5,465 bases of DNA from Fidelibacterota bacterium (GTDB taxonomy: Bacteria; Fidelibacterota; Marinisomatia; Marinisomatales; UBA2128). A program made the position numbers and the translations under genes. The notes under the pieces were generated by a model that was given only the letters and a program-made list of their open reading frames with translations, had not been told where the DNA came from and did no database searches. Below, in pieces: positions 1 to 5,465 of the stretch (within the stretch, counting starts at the first letter, position 1; each line of letters opens with the position of its first letter). The stretch covers positions 3,961 to 9,425 of the forward strand of contig NVVH01000036.1 in NCBI GenBank assembly GCA_002402135.1, read 5' to 3'.

Positions 1-992
1 ATCCTTACGGCGGAGTGCGTGATCTCCAGAAGCGTCTCCTGCGGACACCTCTTGATCCCGACAGCACTTTCTCCGATGATCCACTGCGGATGCTCCGGGC
101 TGTCCGTTTTGCAGCACAGCTCGATTTTCAGATCGACAAACAGGTAGCAGAGAGCATCATCCGCCAAGCGAAACGGATTGAGATTGTCTCTGCTGAGCGA
201 ATTACCAGTGAATTCTACAAAATTCTGTCTGCTCCCATACCGTCCATTGGCCTAGACTTATTACAGCAGGTAGGATTATTGGAAATTGTATTTCCGGAAA
301 TAAATGCAATGGTAGGTCTGGAGCAGCCGAAGGAGTGGCATCACAAGGATATCTTTTATCATACGCTCCAAGTTGTAGACAATATCGCCAAGCTTACTGA
401 TAAACCTGATTTAAGGTTCGCTGCTCTGGTTCACGATATCGCCAAGCCGCGAACTCGCCGTTTGAGTACATCCAAAGGGTGGACTTTTCACGGTCATGAA
501 ATTGTAGGCAGCCGGATGCTGGAAAAAGTGGCAAGACGGATGAAGCTCTCCAACAAAACTTTGGAATACCTCCAAAAGCTGACGATGCTTCATCTTCGTC
601 CCATTGCATTGGCCAAGGATGGCATAACGGACAGCGCTGTAAGGAGAGTAATGGTGGTTGCAGCCGAAGATCTGGATGATCTCCTGATTCTCTGCAGGGC
701 GGATATTACATCCAAGAATCCTATGCTGGTTAAGAAGTACATGGGAAACTTTGATCGCGTGGAAGAACTGATGCAGAATGTTGAGGAAAGGGATGCGTTT
801 ATGGCGTTTCAATCACCTATCAAGGGAGTAGAAATTATGAAGGAACTTGAATTATCGCCTGGGAAGCTGGTAGGGGATATCAAGAGCCGAATCGAAGATG
901 CCATTCTCGATGGTGAGATTAAAAACAGCTACGAAGCAGCCTACGATTTCTTTCAGAAAATCAAACAGGAATACAGTAAAAAGGGGAAATGA
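1..992 (+). CDS. cca: CCA tRNA nucleotidyltransferase / poly(A) polymerase family protein with HD domain, 5'-truncated by window edge
   Basis: This family adds or repairs the CCA 3' end of tRNAs in the cytoplasm, so that they can be charged. Only the C-terminal two thirds is visible: 329 residues, read from base 3 in frame. The reading frame stays open to the left edge, and the residues before the GTG at 15 read Pro-Tyr-Gly-Gly, matching the DP(F/Y)GG-x-x-DL segment of the family. That GTG is therefore an internal Val, not the start. Next come RTPLDP and SDDPLRMLRAVRFAAQL (about 72-122), then ERITSEFYKIL (about 195-227), typical of the neck and tRNA-binding part of class II nucleotidyltransferases. 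An HD metal-phosphohydrolase domain follows, with HTLQVVD (His at 360-362), VHDIAKP (His-Asp at 432-437) and FHGHE. The N-terminal catalytic head with its DxD metal site lies outside the window. CCA-adding, A-adding and poly(A) polymerase activities cannot be told apart without that head. The gene is separated from kdsB by 170 bases, so it is probably its own unit. Confidence 0.9.
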   Translation, partial: PYGGVRDLQKRLLRTPLDPDSTFSDDPLRMLRAVRFAAQLDFQIDKQVAESIIRQAKRIEIVSAERITSEFYKILSAPIPSIGLDLLQQVGLLEIVFPEINAMVGLEQPKEWHHKDIFYHTLQVVDNIAKLTDKPDLRFAALVHDIAKPRTRRLSTSKGWTFHGHEIVGSRMLEKVARRMKLSNKTLEYLQKLTMLHLRPIALAKDGITDSAVRRVMVVAAEDLDDLLILCRADITSKNPMLVKKYMGNFDRVEELMQNVEERDAFMAFQSPIKGVEIMKELELSPGKLVGDIKSRIEDAILDGEIKNSYEAAYDFFQKIKQEYSKKGK

Positions 993-1070
993 TCCCTCTA
1001 TAATATCTGACTAATGAAACTCATCGTCCACCAATCCACAGCTCACCAGTTACCACTCACCCTTTTCCTT
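993..1070 (+). terminator. C-rich, G-poor stretch after cca; possible Rho-dependent termination (rut-like) region
   Basis: By direct count, these 78 bases after the cca stop codon hold 29 C, 5 G, 23 T and 21 A. Such a C-over-G excess in untranslated RNA is what Rho uses for loading. I found no GC-rich hairpin followed by a T-run here, so an intrinsic terminator is not supported. The position, between a finished gene and a new promoter, fits termination of cca transcription. There is no sharp consensus for rut sites, so this is an inference from composition only. Confidence 0.25.
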
Positions 1071-1097
1071 GAATTGCGCATATAAGACGGGTAAATT
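1069..1097 (+). promoter_or_regulatory. Weak sigma-70-like alternative promoter (TTGAAT - 17 bp - TAAATT)
   Basis: TTGAAT at 1069-1074 and TAAATT at 1092-1097 each match four of six bases of the housekeeping consensus, with an ideal 17-base spacer. Matches of this quality are common by chance in AT-rich intergenic DNA. Some FCB-group bacteria also use different promoter elements. It is listed because an LPS-precursor operon would be expected to have some constitutive transcription, and this is the best candidate I see for it. Confidence 0.2.
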
Positions 1098-1102
1098 CAG
1101 TT

Positions 1103-1118
1103 TGGCACGATGATTGCA
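1103..1118 (+). promoter_or_regulatory. Putative sigma-54 (RpoN) -24/-12 promoter of the kdsB-pyrG-kdsA-kdsC-kdsD operon
   Basis: The bases TGGCACGATGATTGCA match the sigma-54 consensus TGGCAC(G)-N4/5-TTGC(A/T) at every conserved position. The diagnostic GG (1104-1105) and GC (1116-1117) lie exactly 10 bases apart. Taking the C at 1117 as -12 puts the start of transcription near A1129, giving a 34-base leader before the kdsB ATG. Sigma-54 promoters need an AAA+ activator. I looked for a clear inverted-repeat activator site upstream (993-1090) and found none. The motif is seen directly; its use in the cell is inferred. Confidence 0.6.
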
Positions 1119-1149
1119 TGTAAACACGAAACAGGCACTTTAAAGGTAA

Positions 1150-1156
1150 GGGGGAG
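1150..1156 (+). promoter_or_regulatory. Strong ribosome binding site of kdsB (GGGGGAG)
   Basis: This purine run, complementary to the 3' end of 16S rRNA, ends six bases before the ATG at 1163 and fixes that codon as the kdsB start. It is the only strong Shine-Dalgarno site in the operon. The downstream genes have weak or internal sites, which fits ribosome entry mainly at kdsB followed by coupling. Confidence 0.75.
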
Positions 1157-1162
1157 CTTCTC

Positions 1163-1876
1163 ATGGGGGTCTTAGGAGTCATTCCCGCCCGTTATGATTC
1201 TATTCGATTTCCCGGAAAGGTACTCATACCTATAGATGGTTTCCCAATGGTTGCAAGAGTGTATTATCAAGCGATCCAATGTAGAGAGTTAGATTCTGTG
1301 GTTATTGCCACGGATAGTCAACGTGTTGAGAATGCAATGCAGGAATTGGATATTCCTGTGGAATTGACAGGTAGTAATCACTCTACCGGAACAGAACGTG
1401 TTGCTGAAGTGGCTTCTCGACATAAAGATGAGATTGTGATTAATATTCAGGGTGATGAGCCGTTCATTTCTCCAGACATTATTGATGGAGCAGTGTTGCT
1501 ACTTTTAGAGGAAAAGTCAATACAAATGAGTACAGCTGCCAGTTTGTCTCTTTCTCAGGATGAATGGGAAAATCCCAATGTAGTCAAAGTTGAGTTGGAT
1601 GATGACGGTTTTGCTAAGGACTTTTTCCGTGTACCGGAAGGAGAACAAAGTACTAAGCACCTCAAACATATAGGTATTTATACTTTTCGTCGTGAATATC
1701 TTTTAAAACTGGTGAAAATGGAGAAAAGCTCTCGCGAAATTGAGCGAAGTCTCGAACAGATGAGAGCCATGGATATCGACTGCAAAATGGGTGTTTTTGT
1801 AACTGAGTATGATGTGATTGGTGTCAATACACCAGATGATCTTAACGCGCTGATTGAGGATATGGGAATTGCCTAA
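1163..1876 (+). CDS. kdsB: 3-deoxy-manno-octulosonate cytidylyltransferase (CMP-Kdo synthetase), divergent
   Basis: The enzyme activates Kdo with CTP to give CMP-Kdo and pyrophosphate, in the cytoplasm, for transfer onto lipid A. At 237 residues it is slightly shorter than E. coli KdsB (248). Visible family motifs are the nucleotide-binding IPARYDSIRFPGK (7-19), VIATD (47-51), STGTERVAEV (74-83), INIQGDEP (93-100, with metal-binding Asp98), NPNVVKVELD (137-146), KHIGIYTF (168-175), SLEQMRAM (196-203) and GVNTPDDL (220-227). Two features are unusual. The usual GVDTPEDL has Asn222 in place of Asp, and that Asp is a Mg ligand in characterised KdsB. The segment after the LD of VKVELD lacks the usual FSR-x-x-IP(Y/W) motif and reads FFRVPEGEQ, about 11 residues shorter than in E. 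coli. The first gene of the operon, it has a strong RBS and lower GC than its neighbours. Family membership is secure; the exact sugar substrate is inferred from context. Confidence 0.88.
   Translation: MGVLGVIPARYDSIRFPGKVLIPIDGFPMVARVYYQAIQCRELDSVVIATDSQRVENAMQELDIPVELTGSNHSTGTERVAEVASRHKDEIVINIQGDEPFISPDIIDGAVLLLLEEKSIQMSTAASLSLSQDEWENPNVVKVELDDDGFAKDFFRVPEGEQSTKHLKHIGIYTFRREYLLKLVKMEKSSREIERSLEQMRAMDIDCKMGVFVTEYDVIGVNTPDDLNALIEDMGIA
1857..1860 (+). promoter_or_regulatory. Ribosome binding site (AGGA) inside kdsB that selects the pyrG TTG start
   Basis: AGGA, extended to GAGGA from 1856, lies in the last codons of kdsB and ends eight bases before the TTG at 1869. No comparable purine run precedes the alternative TTG at 1854. 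This spacing is the main reason for placing the pyrG start at 1869. Confidence 0.55.
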
Positions 1877-3491
1877 GTCTAAGACAAAGTACGTATTTGT
1901 TCTGGGCGGAGTAATGTCCGGTTTGGGGAAAGGAATCGCTTCAGCTTCTATCGGCTACCTTATGAAGAGTCGTGGACTGCGTGTTACCATCATGAAGCTC
2001 GATCCTTACCTGAACGTTGATCCCGGAACCATGAATCCGTATCAGCACGGAGAAGTATTTGTTTTGGACGACGGCTCCGAGACCGATCTCGATCTGGGCC
2101 ATTATGAGCGATTCATAGATGTGAACATGGACAAGCGGAACAACGCCACGACGGGACAGATTTATCAGTCAGTGCTGGATCGGGAAAGAGAGGGCGACTA
2201 TCTCGGTCAGACGATTCAGATCATTCCACATATTACTGATGAACTGACGAGAAGAATTCGGGCAGTCAATCAACCGCATCGGTATGATGTAGTCATCTGT
2301 GAAGTGGGAGGTACTATTGGTGACATCGAGAGTCAGCCATTCCTGGAGACTATCCGCCAGATGCGACTCGAAATTGGACGAGAAAGCTGCTTTGTGGCGC
2401 ATGTGACTCTCCTTCCGTATATTGATGCCAGTGAAGAATTGAAGACAAAACCGACTCAGCACAGTGTCATGAAAATGAGAGAGATCGGACTGGAGCCGGA
2501 TATGATCCTCTGCAGAAGCGATCGTGCCATTCCTGTATCTGTGAAAAAGAAGATATCACTTTTCTGCAGTGTACCTCAATCCAACGTGGTGGAAGCCAGA
2601 GATGTTGACACCATTTATGAGGTTCCGCTAAGATTGTACAAGCAGGGTGTAGGACAGATTATTGCTGAACAGCTGCAGCTTGACGGTAAGAGCGCTGATA
2701 TTTCTAAACTCGAATTATTCATCGAGCGGTTCAAGAATCCTACCCACGAATTAACCATCGGGCTCTGTGGCAAGTACACTGAACTCCCCGATGCTTATAA
2801 AAGTGTAATCGAAGCATTTATCCACTCTGGAGTGGAAAACGATGCCAGAGTGCACATCAGATGGATTAACACTGAATTGCTTAACTCTGATGAAGAAAGT
2901 GAAGAACACTTGGGTGAATTGGATGGTATCTTGGTTCTCCCCGGCTTTGGAGACCGCGGGACGGAAGGGAAGGTTTATTGTGCAAAATATGCTCGAGAGA
3001 ATGATGTTCCTTATCTCGGCATTTGTCTTGGATTACAGATGGCAGTTGTGGAATTTGCTCGGAATGTCTGCGGCTTGACTCGCGCCAACAGCACAGAATT
3101 TAATCGCCGTACACCCGATCCTGTAATTGCACTCATGCCTTCTCAGCTGAATGTAAAAAAGAAAGGTGCCACTATGCGCCTCGGAGCTTATGACTGTAAT
3201 GTGTCAGCTGGGACAAAAGCTTATGCAGCGTACAGGAAAAAGAAAATCAGTGAGCGACATCGTCACCGCTATGAAGTGAACAATGACTATCGAAAGATAC
3301 TTGAAAAAAGGGGGATGCTTTTCAGCGGGATTAATCCGGAACTGGGATTGGCGGAGATCATTGAACTAAAAGATCATCCATGGTTTGTGATGTGCCAATT
3401 TCATCCTGAGCTAAAAAGCAGGGTTGAAAAAGCACATCCGCTTTTCCGTGAATTTGTGAAAGCATCACTCAATTACAAGTTGGCATCATGA
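1869..3491 (+). CDS. pyrG: CTP synthase (glutamine-hydrolysing), TTG start
   Basis: It converts UTP to CTP using ATP and ammonia from glutamine, the last step of pyrimidine nucleotide synthesis, in the cytoplasm. From TTG 1869 it has 540 residues, close to E. coli PyrG (545). The N-terminal synthetase domain has the P-loop GGVMSGLGKG (13-22), MKLDPYLNVDPGTM (42-55), ETDLDLGHYERF (71-82) and EVGGTIGDIES (145-155). The C-terminal class I glutamine amidotransferase domain starts near KYTELPDAYKSV (302-313). It carries the oxyanion-loop sequence LPGFGDRG (357-364), the nucleophile Cys386 in GICLG, and the His512/Glu514 pair in CQFHPE. The loop between Cys and His is 10 residues shorter than in E. 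coli, and I recall similar short forms in other bacteria. No ATG lies in frame before the P-loop. TTG 1869 has a well-placed AGGA and overlaps kdsB by 8 bases. TTG 1854 (five residues longer) is possible but has no RBS. Its CTP feeds KdsB upstream. Confidence 0.96.
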   Translation: MPKSKTKYVFVLGGVMSGLGKGIASASIGYLMKSRGLRVTIMKLDPYLNVDPGTMNPYQHGEVFVLDDGSETDLDLGHYERFIDVNMDKRNNATTGQIYQSVLDREREGDYLGQTIQIIPHITDELTRRIRAVNQPHRYDVVICEVGGTIGDIESQPFLETIRQMRLEIGRESCFVAHVTLLPYIDASEELKTKPTQHSVMKMREIGLEPDMILCRSDRAIPVSVKKKISLFCSVPQSNVVEARDVDTIYEVPLRLYKQGVGQIIAEQLQLDGKSADISKLELFIERFKNPTHELTIGLCGKYTELPDAYKSVIEAFIHSGVENDARVHIRWINTELLNSDEESEEHLGELDGILVLPGFGDRGTEGKVYCAKYARENDVPYLGICLGLQMAVVEFARNVCGLTRANSTEFNRRTPDPVIALMPSQLNVKKKGATMRLGAYDCNVSAGTKAYAAYRKKKISERHRHRYEVNNDYRKILEKRGMLFSGINPELGLAEIIELKDHPWFVMCQFHPELKSRVEKAHPLFREFVKASLNYKLAS

Positions 3492-4309
3492 CTGTGCAAG
3501 TGGGAGATATTGAAATTGGTGGAAGTGAACTGGTAATCATTGCCGGTCCATGTGTTATTGAATCGCCGGAACATTCACTGAAGATGGCGATGTCACTGAA
3601 AAAAATCATGGTGGAAGCAAAAATTCCGTTCATCTTTAAGACCTCCTTTGATAAGGCAAACCGTACATCCGTGAAATCATTCCGTGGCCCCGGAATGGAG
3701 GAGGGGTTGGAGATTCTGCGTGAAGTTAAGGATACCACAGGAGTTCCAATTCTTACTGATATCCACTCTCCTGATCAAGCCGAGCAGGTTGCTGAAGTTG
3801 CGGATGTTTTACAGATACCGGCATTTCTCTGTCGGCAGACGGATTTACTACTGGCTGCAGGTGAAACAGGAAAGTGTGTCAACGTGAAGAAAGGTCAATT
3901 TATCGCTCCAACTGACATGGTCAATATTGTTAAGAAAATAGAATCCACCGGTAACAGCAATATTCTTTTGACAGAGCGGGGAGCAAGCTTCGGTTACAAC
4001 AATCTTGTTGCAGACATGAGAGCTATTCATGCTATGAAGAAGTCGGGGTATCCTGTTGTGTTTGACGCCACTCACAGCGCACAGCAGCCCGGCGGGCTAG
4101 GAAATGCCACTGGAGGGGATAGGGAGATAATTCCCACATTAGCAAAATCAGCCGTGGCAGCAGGGAGCGATGCAGTCTTTATGGAAGTCCACGATGATGT
4201 GGTCAATGCCAAAAGCGATGCCTCTACTCAATGGCCCCTAGAGAGAACAGACGGACTTGTAGTGATACTGAAGAAGATCTTTCAAGTGGTAAGAGAATCA
4301 AATGAGTAA
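3488..4309 (+). CDS. kdsA: 3-deoxy-8-phosphooctulonate synthase (Kdo-8-phosphate synthase), metal-dependent type
   Basis: It condenses arabinose 5-phosphate with phosphoenolpyruvate to Kdo 8-phosphate and phosphate, the committed Kdo step, in the cytoplasm. The 273-residue TIM-barrel protein carries the family motifs FKTSFDKANRTS (50-61), SFRGPGMEEG (64-73), DIHSP (91-95), QIPAFLCRQTDLL (109-121), NVKKGQF (132-138) and SFGYNNLV (167-174). Four residues match the metal ligands of Aquifex KdsA: Cys22 in AGPCVIES, His196 in DATH, Glu233 in FMEVH and Asp244 in SDASTQ. The gaps of 174, 37 and 11 residues equal those between Aquifex Cys11, His185, Glu222 and Asp233. E. coli-type enzymes have Asn at the Cys position and need no metal, so this one should need a divalent metal. 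The ATG overlaps the pyrG stop as ATGA, and no strong RBS precedes it, so translation is probably coupled. The related DAHP synthase is less likely given the SFDKANR and AFLCRQTDLL signatures and the neighbours. Confidence 0.96.
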   Translation: MTVQVGDIEIGGSELVIIAGPCVIESPEHSLKMAMSLKKIMVEAKIPFIFKTSFDKANRTSVKSFRGPGMEEGLEILREVKDTTGVPILTDIHSPDQAEQVAEVADVLQIPAFLCRQTDLLLAAGETGKCVNVKKGQFIAPTDMVNIVKKIESTGNSNILLTERGASFGYNNLVADMRAIHAMKKSGYPVVFDATHSAQQPGGLGNATGGDREIIPTLAKSAVAAGSDAVFMEVHDDVVNAKSDASTQWPLERTDGLVVILKKIFQVVRESNE

Positions 4310-4853
4310 CCAACTGCAACAAGTTGCTGCAAAGATTAAGATCATCTTGACCGATGTGGATGGCGTTTTCACTGACGGTTCAATCTACAAAGGGAATGAC
4401 GGCCTTGAATTTAAACGCTTTTCGGTATTGGATGGAGCCGGAGTGGCATTTGCCCGAGAGGCCGGTATGAAAATAGCAATCGTTTCAGGCCGGTATTCGC
4501 CTGCTACAGAATCAAGAGCGAAGGAATTGGGCCTCGAAGACCATTGCTATCAGGGAGAATTAAACAAATCGGCGCTCTATGATCGTCTTAAGGAGAAGTA
4601 CGATTTTGAAGATGAGGAAGCGGTTTTTATCGGTGATGATCTGATCGATATTGAAGTGATGGAAAGGGTTGGACTTCCTATTGCAGTTGCCAACGCTATG
4701 GCGCCTGTAAAAGCAATAGCCAAACTGGTGACTGAAGCGAAGGGCGGTGAAGGTGCTTTTAGAGAAGCAGTAGAGGAAATACTGAAGTTAAGGGGAGAAT
4801 ATGATACTATTATTTTATCTCTGAGGGATAAAATCAGTCAAAGCAAGCTATGA
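4302..4853 (+). CDS. kdsC: 3-deoxy-manno-octulosonate-8-phosphatase (HAD family)
   Basis: It hydrolyses Kdo 8-phosphate to Kdo and phosphate, in the cytoplasm. The 183 residues match the length of this small, capless C0 subfamily of HAD phosphatases (188 in E. coli). Motif I is LTDVDGVFTDG (16-26), with nucleophile Asp18 and general acid Asp20. Motif II is IVSGR (Ser62), the motif III lysine is Lys89 in ELNKSALY, and motif IV is IGDDLID (Asp112, Asp113) binding Mg. The C-terminal GGEGAFRE (148-155) is the conserved tail loop that reaches a neighbouring subunit's active site in the tetramer. The ATG overlaps the kdsA end by 8 bases and is preceded only by a weak purine run, suggesting coupled translation. 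Close relatives include N-acylneuraminate cytidylyltransferase-linked phosphatases, but its place between kdsA and kdsD makes KdsC the clear choice. Confidence 0.95.
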   Translation: MSNQLQQVAAKIKIILTDVDGVFTDGSIYKGNDGLEFKRFSVLDGAGVAFAREAGMKIAIVSGRYSPATESRAKELGLEDHCYQGELNKSALYDRLKEKYDFEDEEAVFIGDDLIDIEVMERVGLPIAVANAMAPVKAIAKLVTEAKGGEGAFREAVEEILKLRGEYDTIILSLRDKISQSKL

Positions 4854-5465
4854 GTACAAATAAGAAAAAAGCCGGAGTAAATATTCAGGTAGGAAAAAAA
4901 GTTATCCAAATTGAAGCTGAAGCTGTATCCCAATTGGCTAATCGCATAGATGAACATTTTGATAAGGCAGTGGAAGAGATCTTCAATTGCGATGGACGTG
5001 TAATAGTCTCTGGTATGGGAAAATCGGGTCTTATATCTCAAAAGATCGCTTCTACTCTGGCTAGTACAGGAACACCCGCTCAGTTTGTCCACCCGGGTGA
5101 AGCTATACATGGTGATCTCGGGATGATTACTAAAAGAGATATCGTACTGGCAGTATCCAATAGCGGTGAAACACACGAATTGATACAGCTTATGCCTGCC
5201 ATTCGGCGATTGGGAGTTACGGTTATTGGTCTTGTAGGCAGACGGGAAAGCAGTGTCAGTGTCATGGTTGATGTGGTGATTGACACAAGTGTGGAGAAGG
5301 AAGCGTGTACACTTGATTTGGCTCCCACAGCCAGTACTACTGCTATGCTCGCCATGGGTGATGCGTTGGCTGTGGCACTCTTGGAAAAACGCGGTTTTCA
5401 ACGGGAAGACTTTGCTTTGCTCCATCCAGGTGGAACGCTGGGAAGGCAACTGCTTCTCACAGTCA
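4850..5465 (+). CDS. kdsD: Arabinose-5-phosphate isomerase (KdsD/KpsF/GutQ family), 3' end beyond window
   Basis: It interconverts ribulose 5-phosphate and arabinose 5-phosphate, supplying KdsA. The frame is open from ATG 4850 to the right edge, giving 205 visible residues; the family usually has about 320-330. What is present is the sugar isomerase (SIS) domain: VSGMGKSGLISQKIASTLASTGTP (about 53-76), FVHPGEAIHGDLGM (79-92), AVSNSGETHE (101-110), KEACTLDLAPTASTTAMLAMGDALA (150-174) and DFALLHPGGTLGR (187-199). Lys58, Glu110, Glu151 and His192 each sit one position before E. coli KdsD Lys59, Glu111, Glu152 and His193, which have been studied as active-site residues. This constant offset also supports the chosen start. 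The two C-terminal CBS domains expected in KdsD lie outside the window, so a short CBS-less form cannot be excluded. The ATG overlaps the kdsC stop as ATGA, with no good RBS, so translation is probably coupled. Confidence 0.95.
   Translation, partial: MSTNKKKAGVNIQVGKKVIQIEAEAVSQLANRIDEHFDKAVEEIFNCDGRVIVSGMGKSGLISQKIASTLASTGTPAQFVHPGEAIHGDLGMITKRDIVLAVSNSGETHELIQLMPAIRRLGVTVIGLVGRRESSVSVMVDVVIDTSVEKEACTLDLAPTASTTAMLAMGDALAVALLEKRGFQREDFALLHPGGTLGRQLLLTV

Noticed and set aside
15..17. GTG as the start codon of the first gene
   Set aside because: The frame is open further left and the preceding residues Pro-Tyr-Gly-Gly belong to a conserved family segment, so the gene begins outside the window.
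411..812. Minus-strand open frame of 133 codons opposite cca
   Set aside because: It covers the conserved HD-domain region of cca, its product shows no family motif, and no RBS or promoter is evident.
999..1004. Perfect TATAAT just after the cca stop codon
   Set aside because: The 17-base-upstream position (976-981, GTAAAA) is not a -35 element, there is no extended -10 TG, and it lies about 160 bases before kdsB. Likely chance.
1138..1145. CTTTAAAG palindrome in the kdsB leader
   Set aside because: It is only eight bases and all but two are A/T. It is too short and weak for an operator or hairpin call.
993..1162. Intrinsic terminator, riboswitch or small RNA in the only intergenic gap
   Set aside because: I found no GC-rich stem with a T-run and no recognisable riboswitch core. 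With transcription starting near 1129, the leader is only 34 bases.
3147..3172. Shortened pyrG amidotransferase loop as a possible defect
   Set aside because: The 10-residue shortening relative to E. coli is in a variable loop, the catalytic Cys-His-Glu set is intact, and similar short versions are, as I recall, usual in other bacteria.
4838..5449. Minus-strand open frame of 203 codons opposite kdsD
   Set aside because: It lies wholly opposite a clear SIS-domain gene with all active-site residues. Its translation is rich in Ser, Thr, His and Cys with no recognisable domain, as expected of an antisense shadow.

Overview
The window is a dense, entirely plus-strand stretch of a Gram-negative bacterial chromosome. 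It holds the end of a tRNA-maturation gene, one 170-base intergenic gap, and then five tightly packed genes that together make CMP-Kdo, the activated form of the inner-core lipopolysaccharide sugar Kdo. The presence of Kdo genes means an LPS-type outer membrane. GC is moderate: hand-counted rows run from the mid-30s to the high 50s percent. The C-terminal half of the CCA-adding enzyme resembles, from memory, the HD-domain form common in Bacteroidota and related FCB-group bacteria. I would place the source loosely there, with low confidence; no marker in the window fixes the phylum.

Layout. Bases 1-992 are the 3' part of a CCA tRNA nucleotidyltransferase gene whose start lies off the left edge. 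Bases 993-1162 are non-coding. The first half is C-rich and G-poor, which could suit Rho-dependent termination. The second half holds a very good sigma-54 (RpoN) type -24/-12 promoter (TGGCACG-N4-TTGCA, 1103-1118) and a strong ribosome binding site. Then follow kdsB (1163-1876), pyrG (1869-3491, probable TTG start), kdsA (3488-4309), kdsC (4302-4853) and kdsD (4850 to the right edge, incomplete).

How the genes work together. KdsD converts ribulose 5-phosphate to arabinose 5-phosphate. KdsA condenses this with phosphoenolpyruvate to Kdo 8-phosphate, and KdsC removes the phosphate. KdsB joins Kdo to CMP using CTP, and PyrG makes that CTP from UTP. The whole route, including its nucleotide supply, is therefore encoded in one run of genes. 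Every junction overlaps, by 8, 4, 8 and 4 bases in order, so the five genes should be co-transcribed and translationally coupled.

What stands out. The points worth a second look are the sigma-54-like promoter in front of an envelope housekeeping operon, the divergent KdsB (shortened substrate-loop region, Asn in place of a usual metal-ligand Asp, lower GC than its neighbours), the complete metal-ligand set of a metal-dependent KdsA, and the TTG start of pyrG. I see no mobile element, CRISPR array, RNA gene or undescribed system. The genes themselves belong to well-known families.
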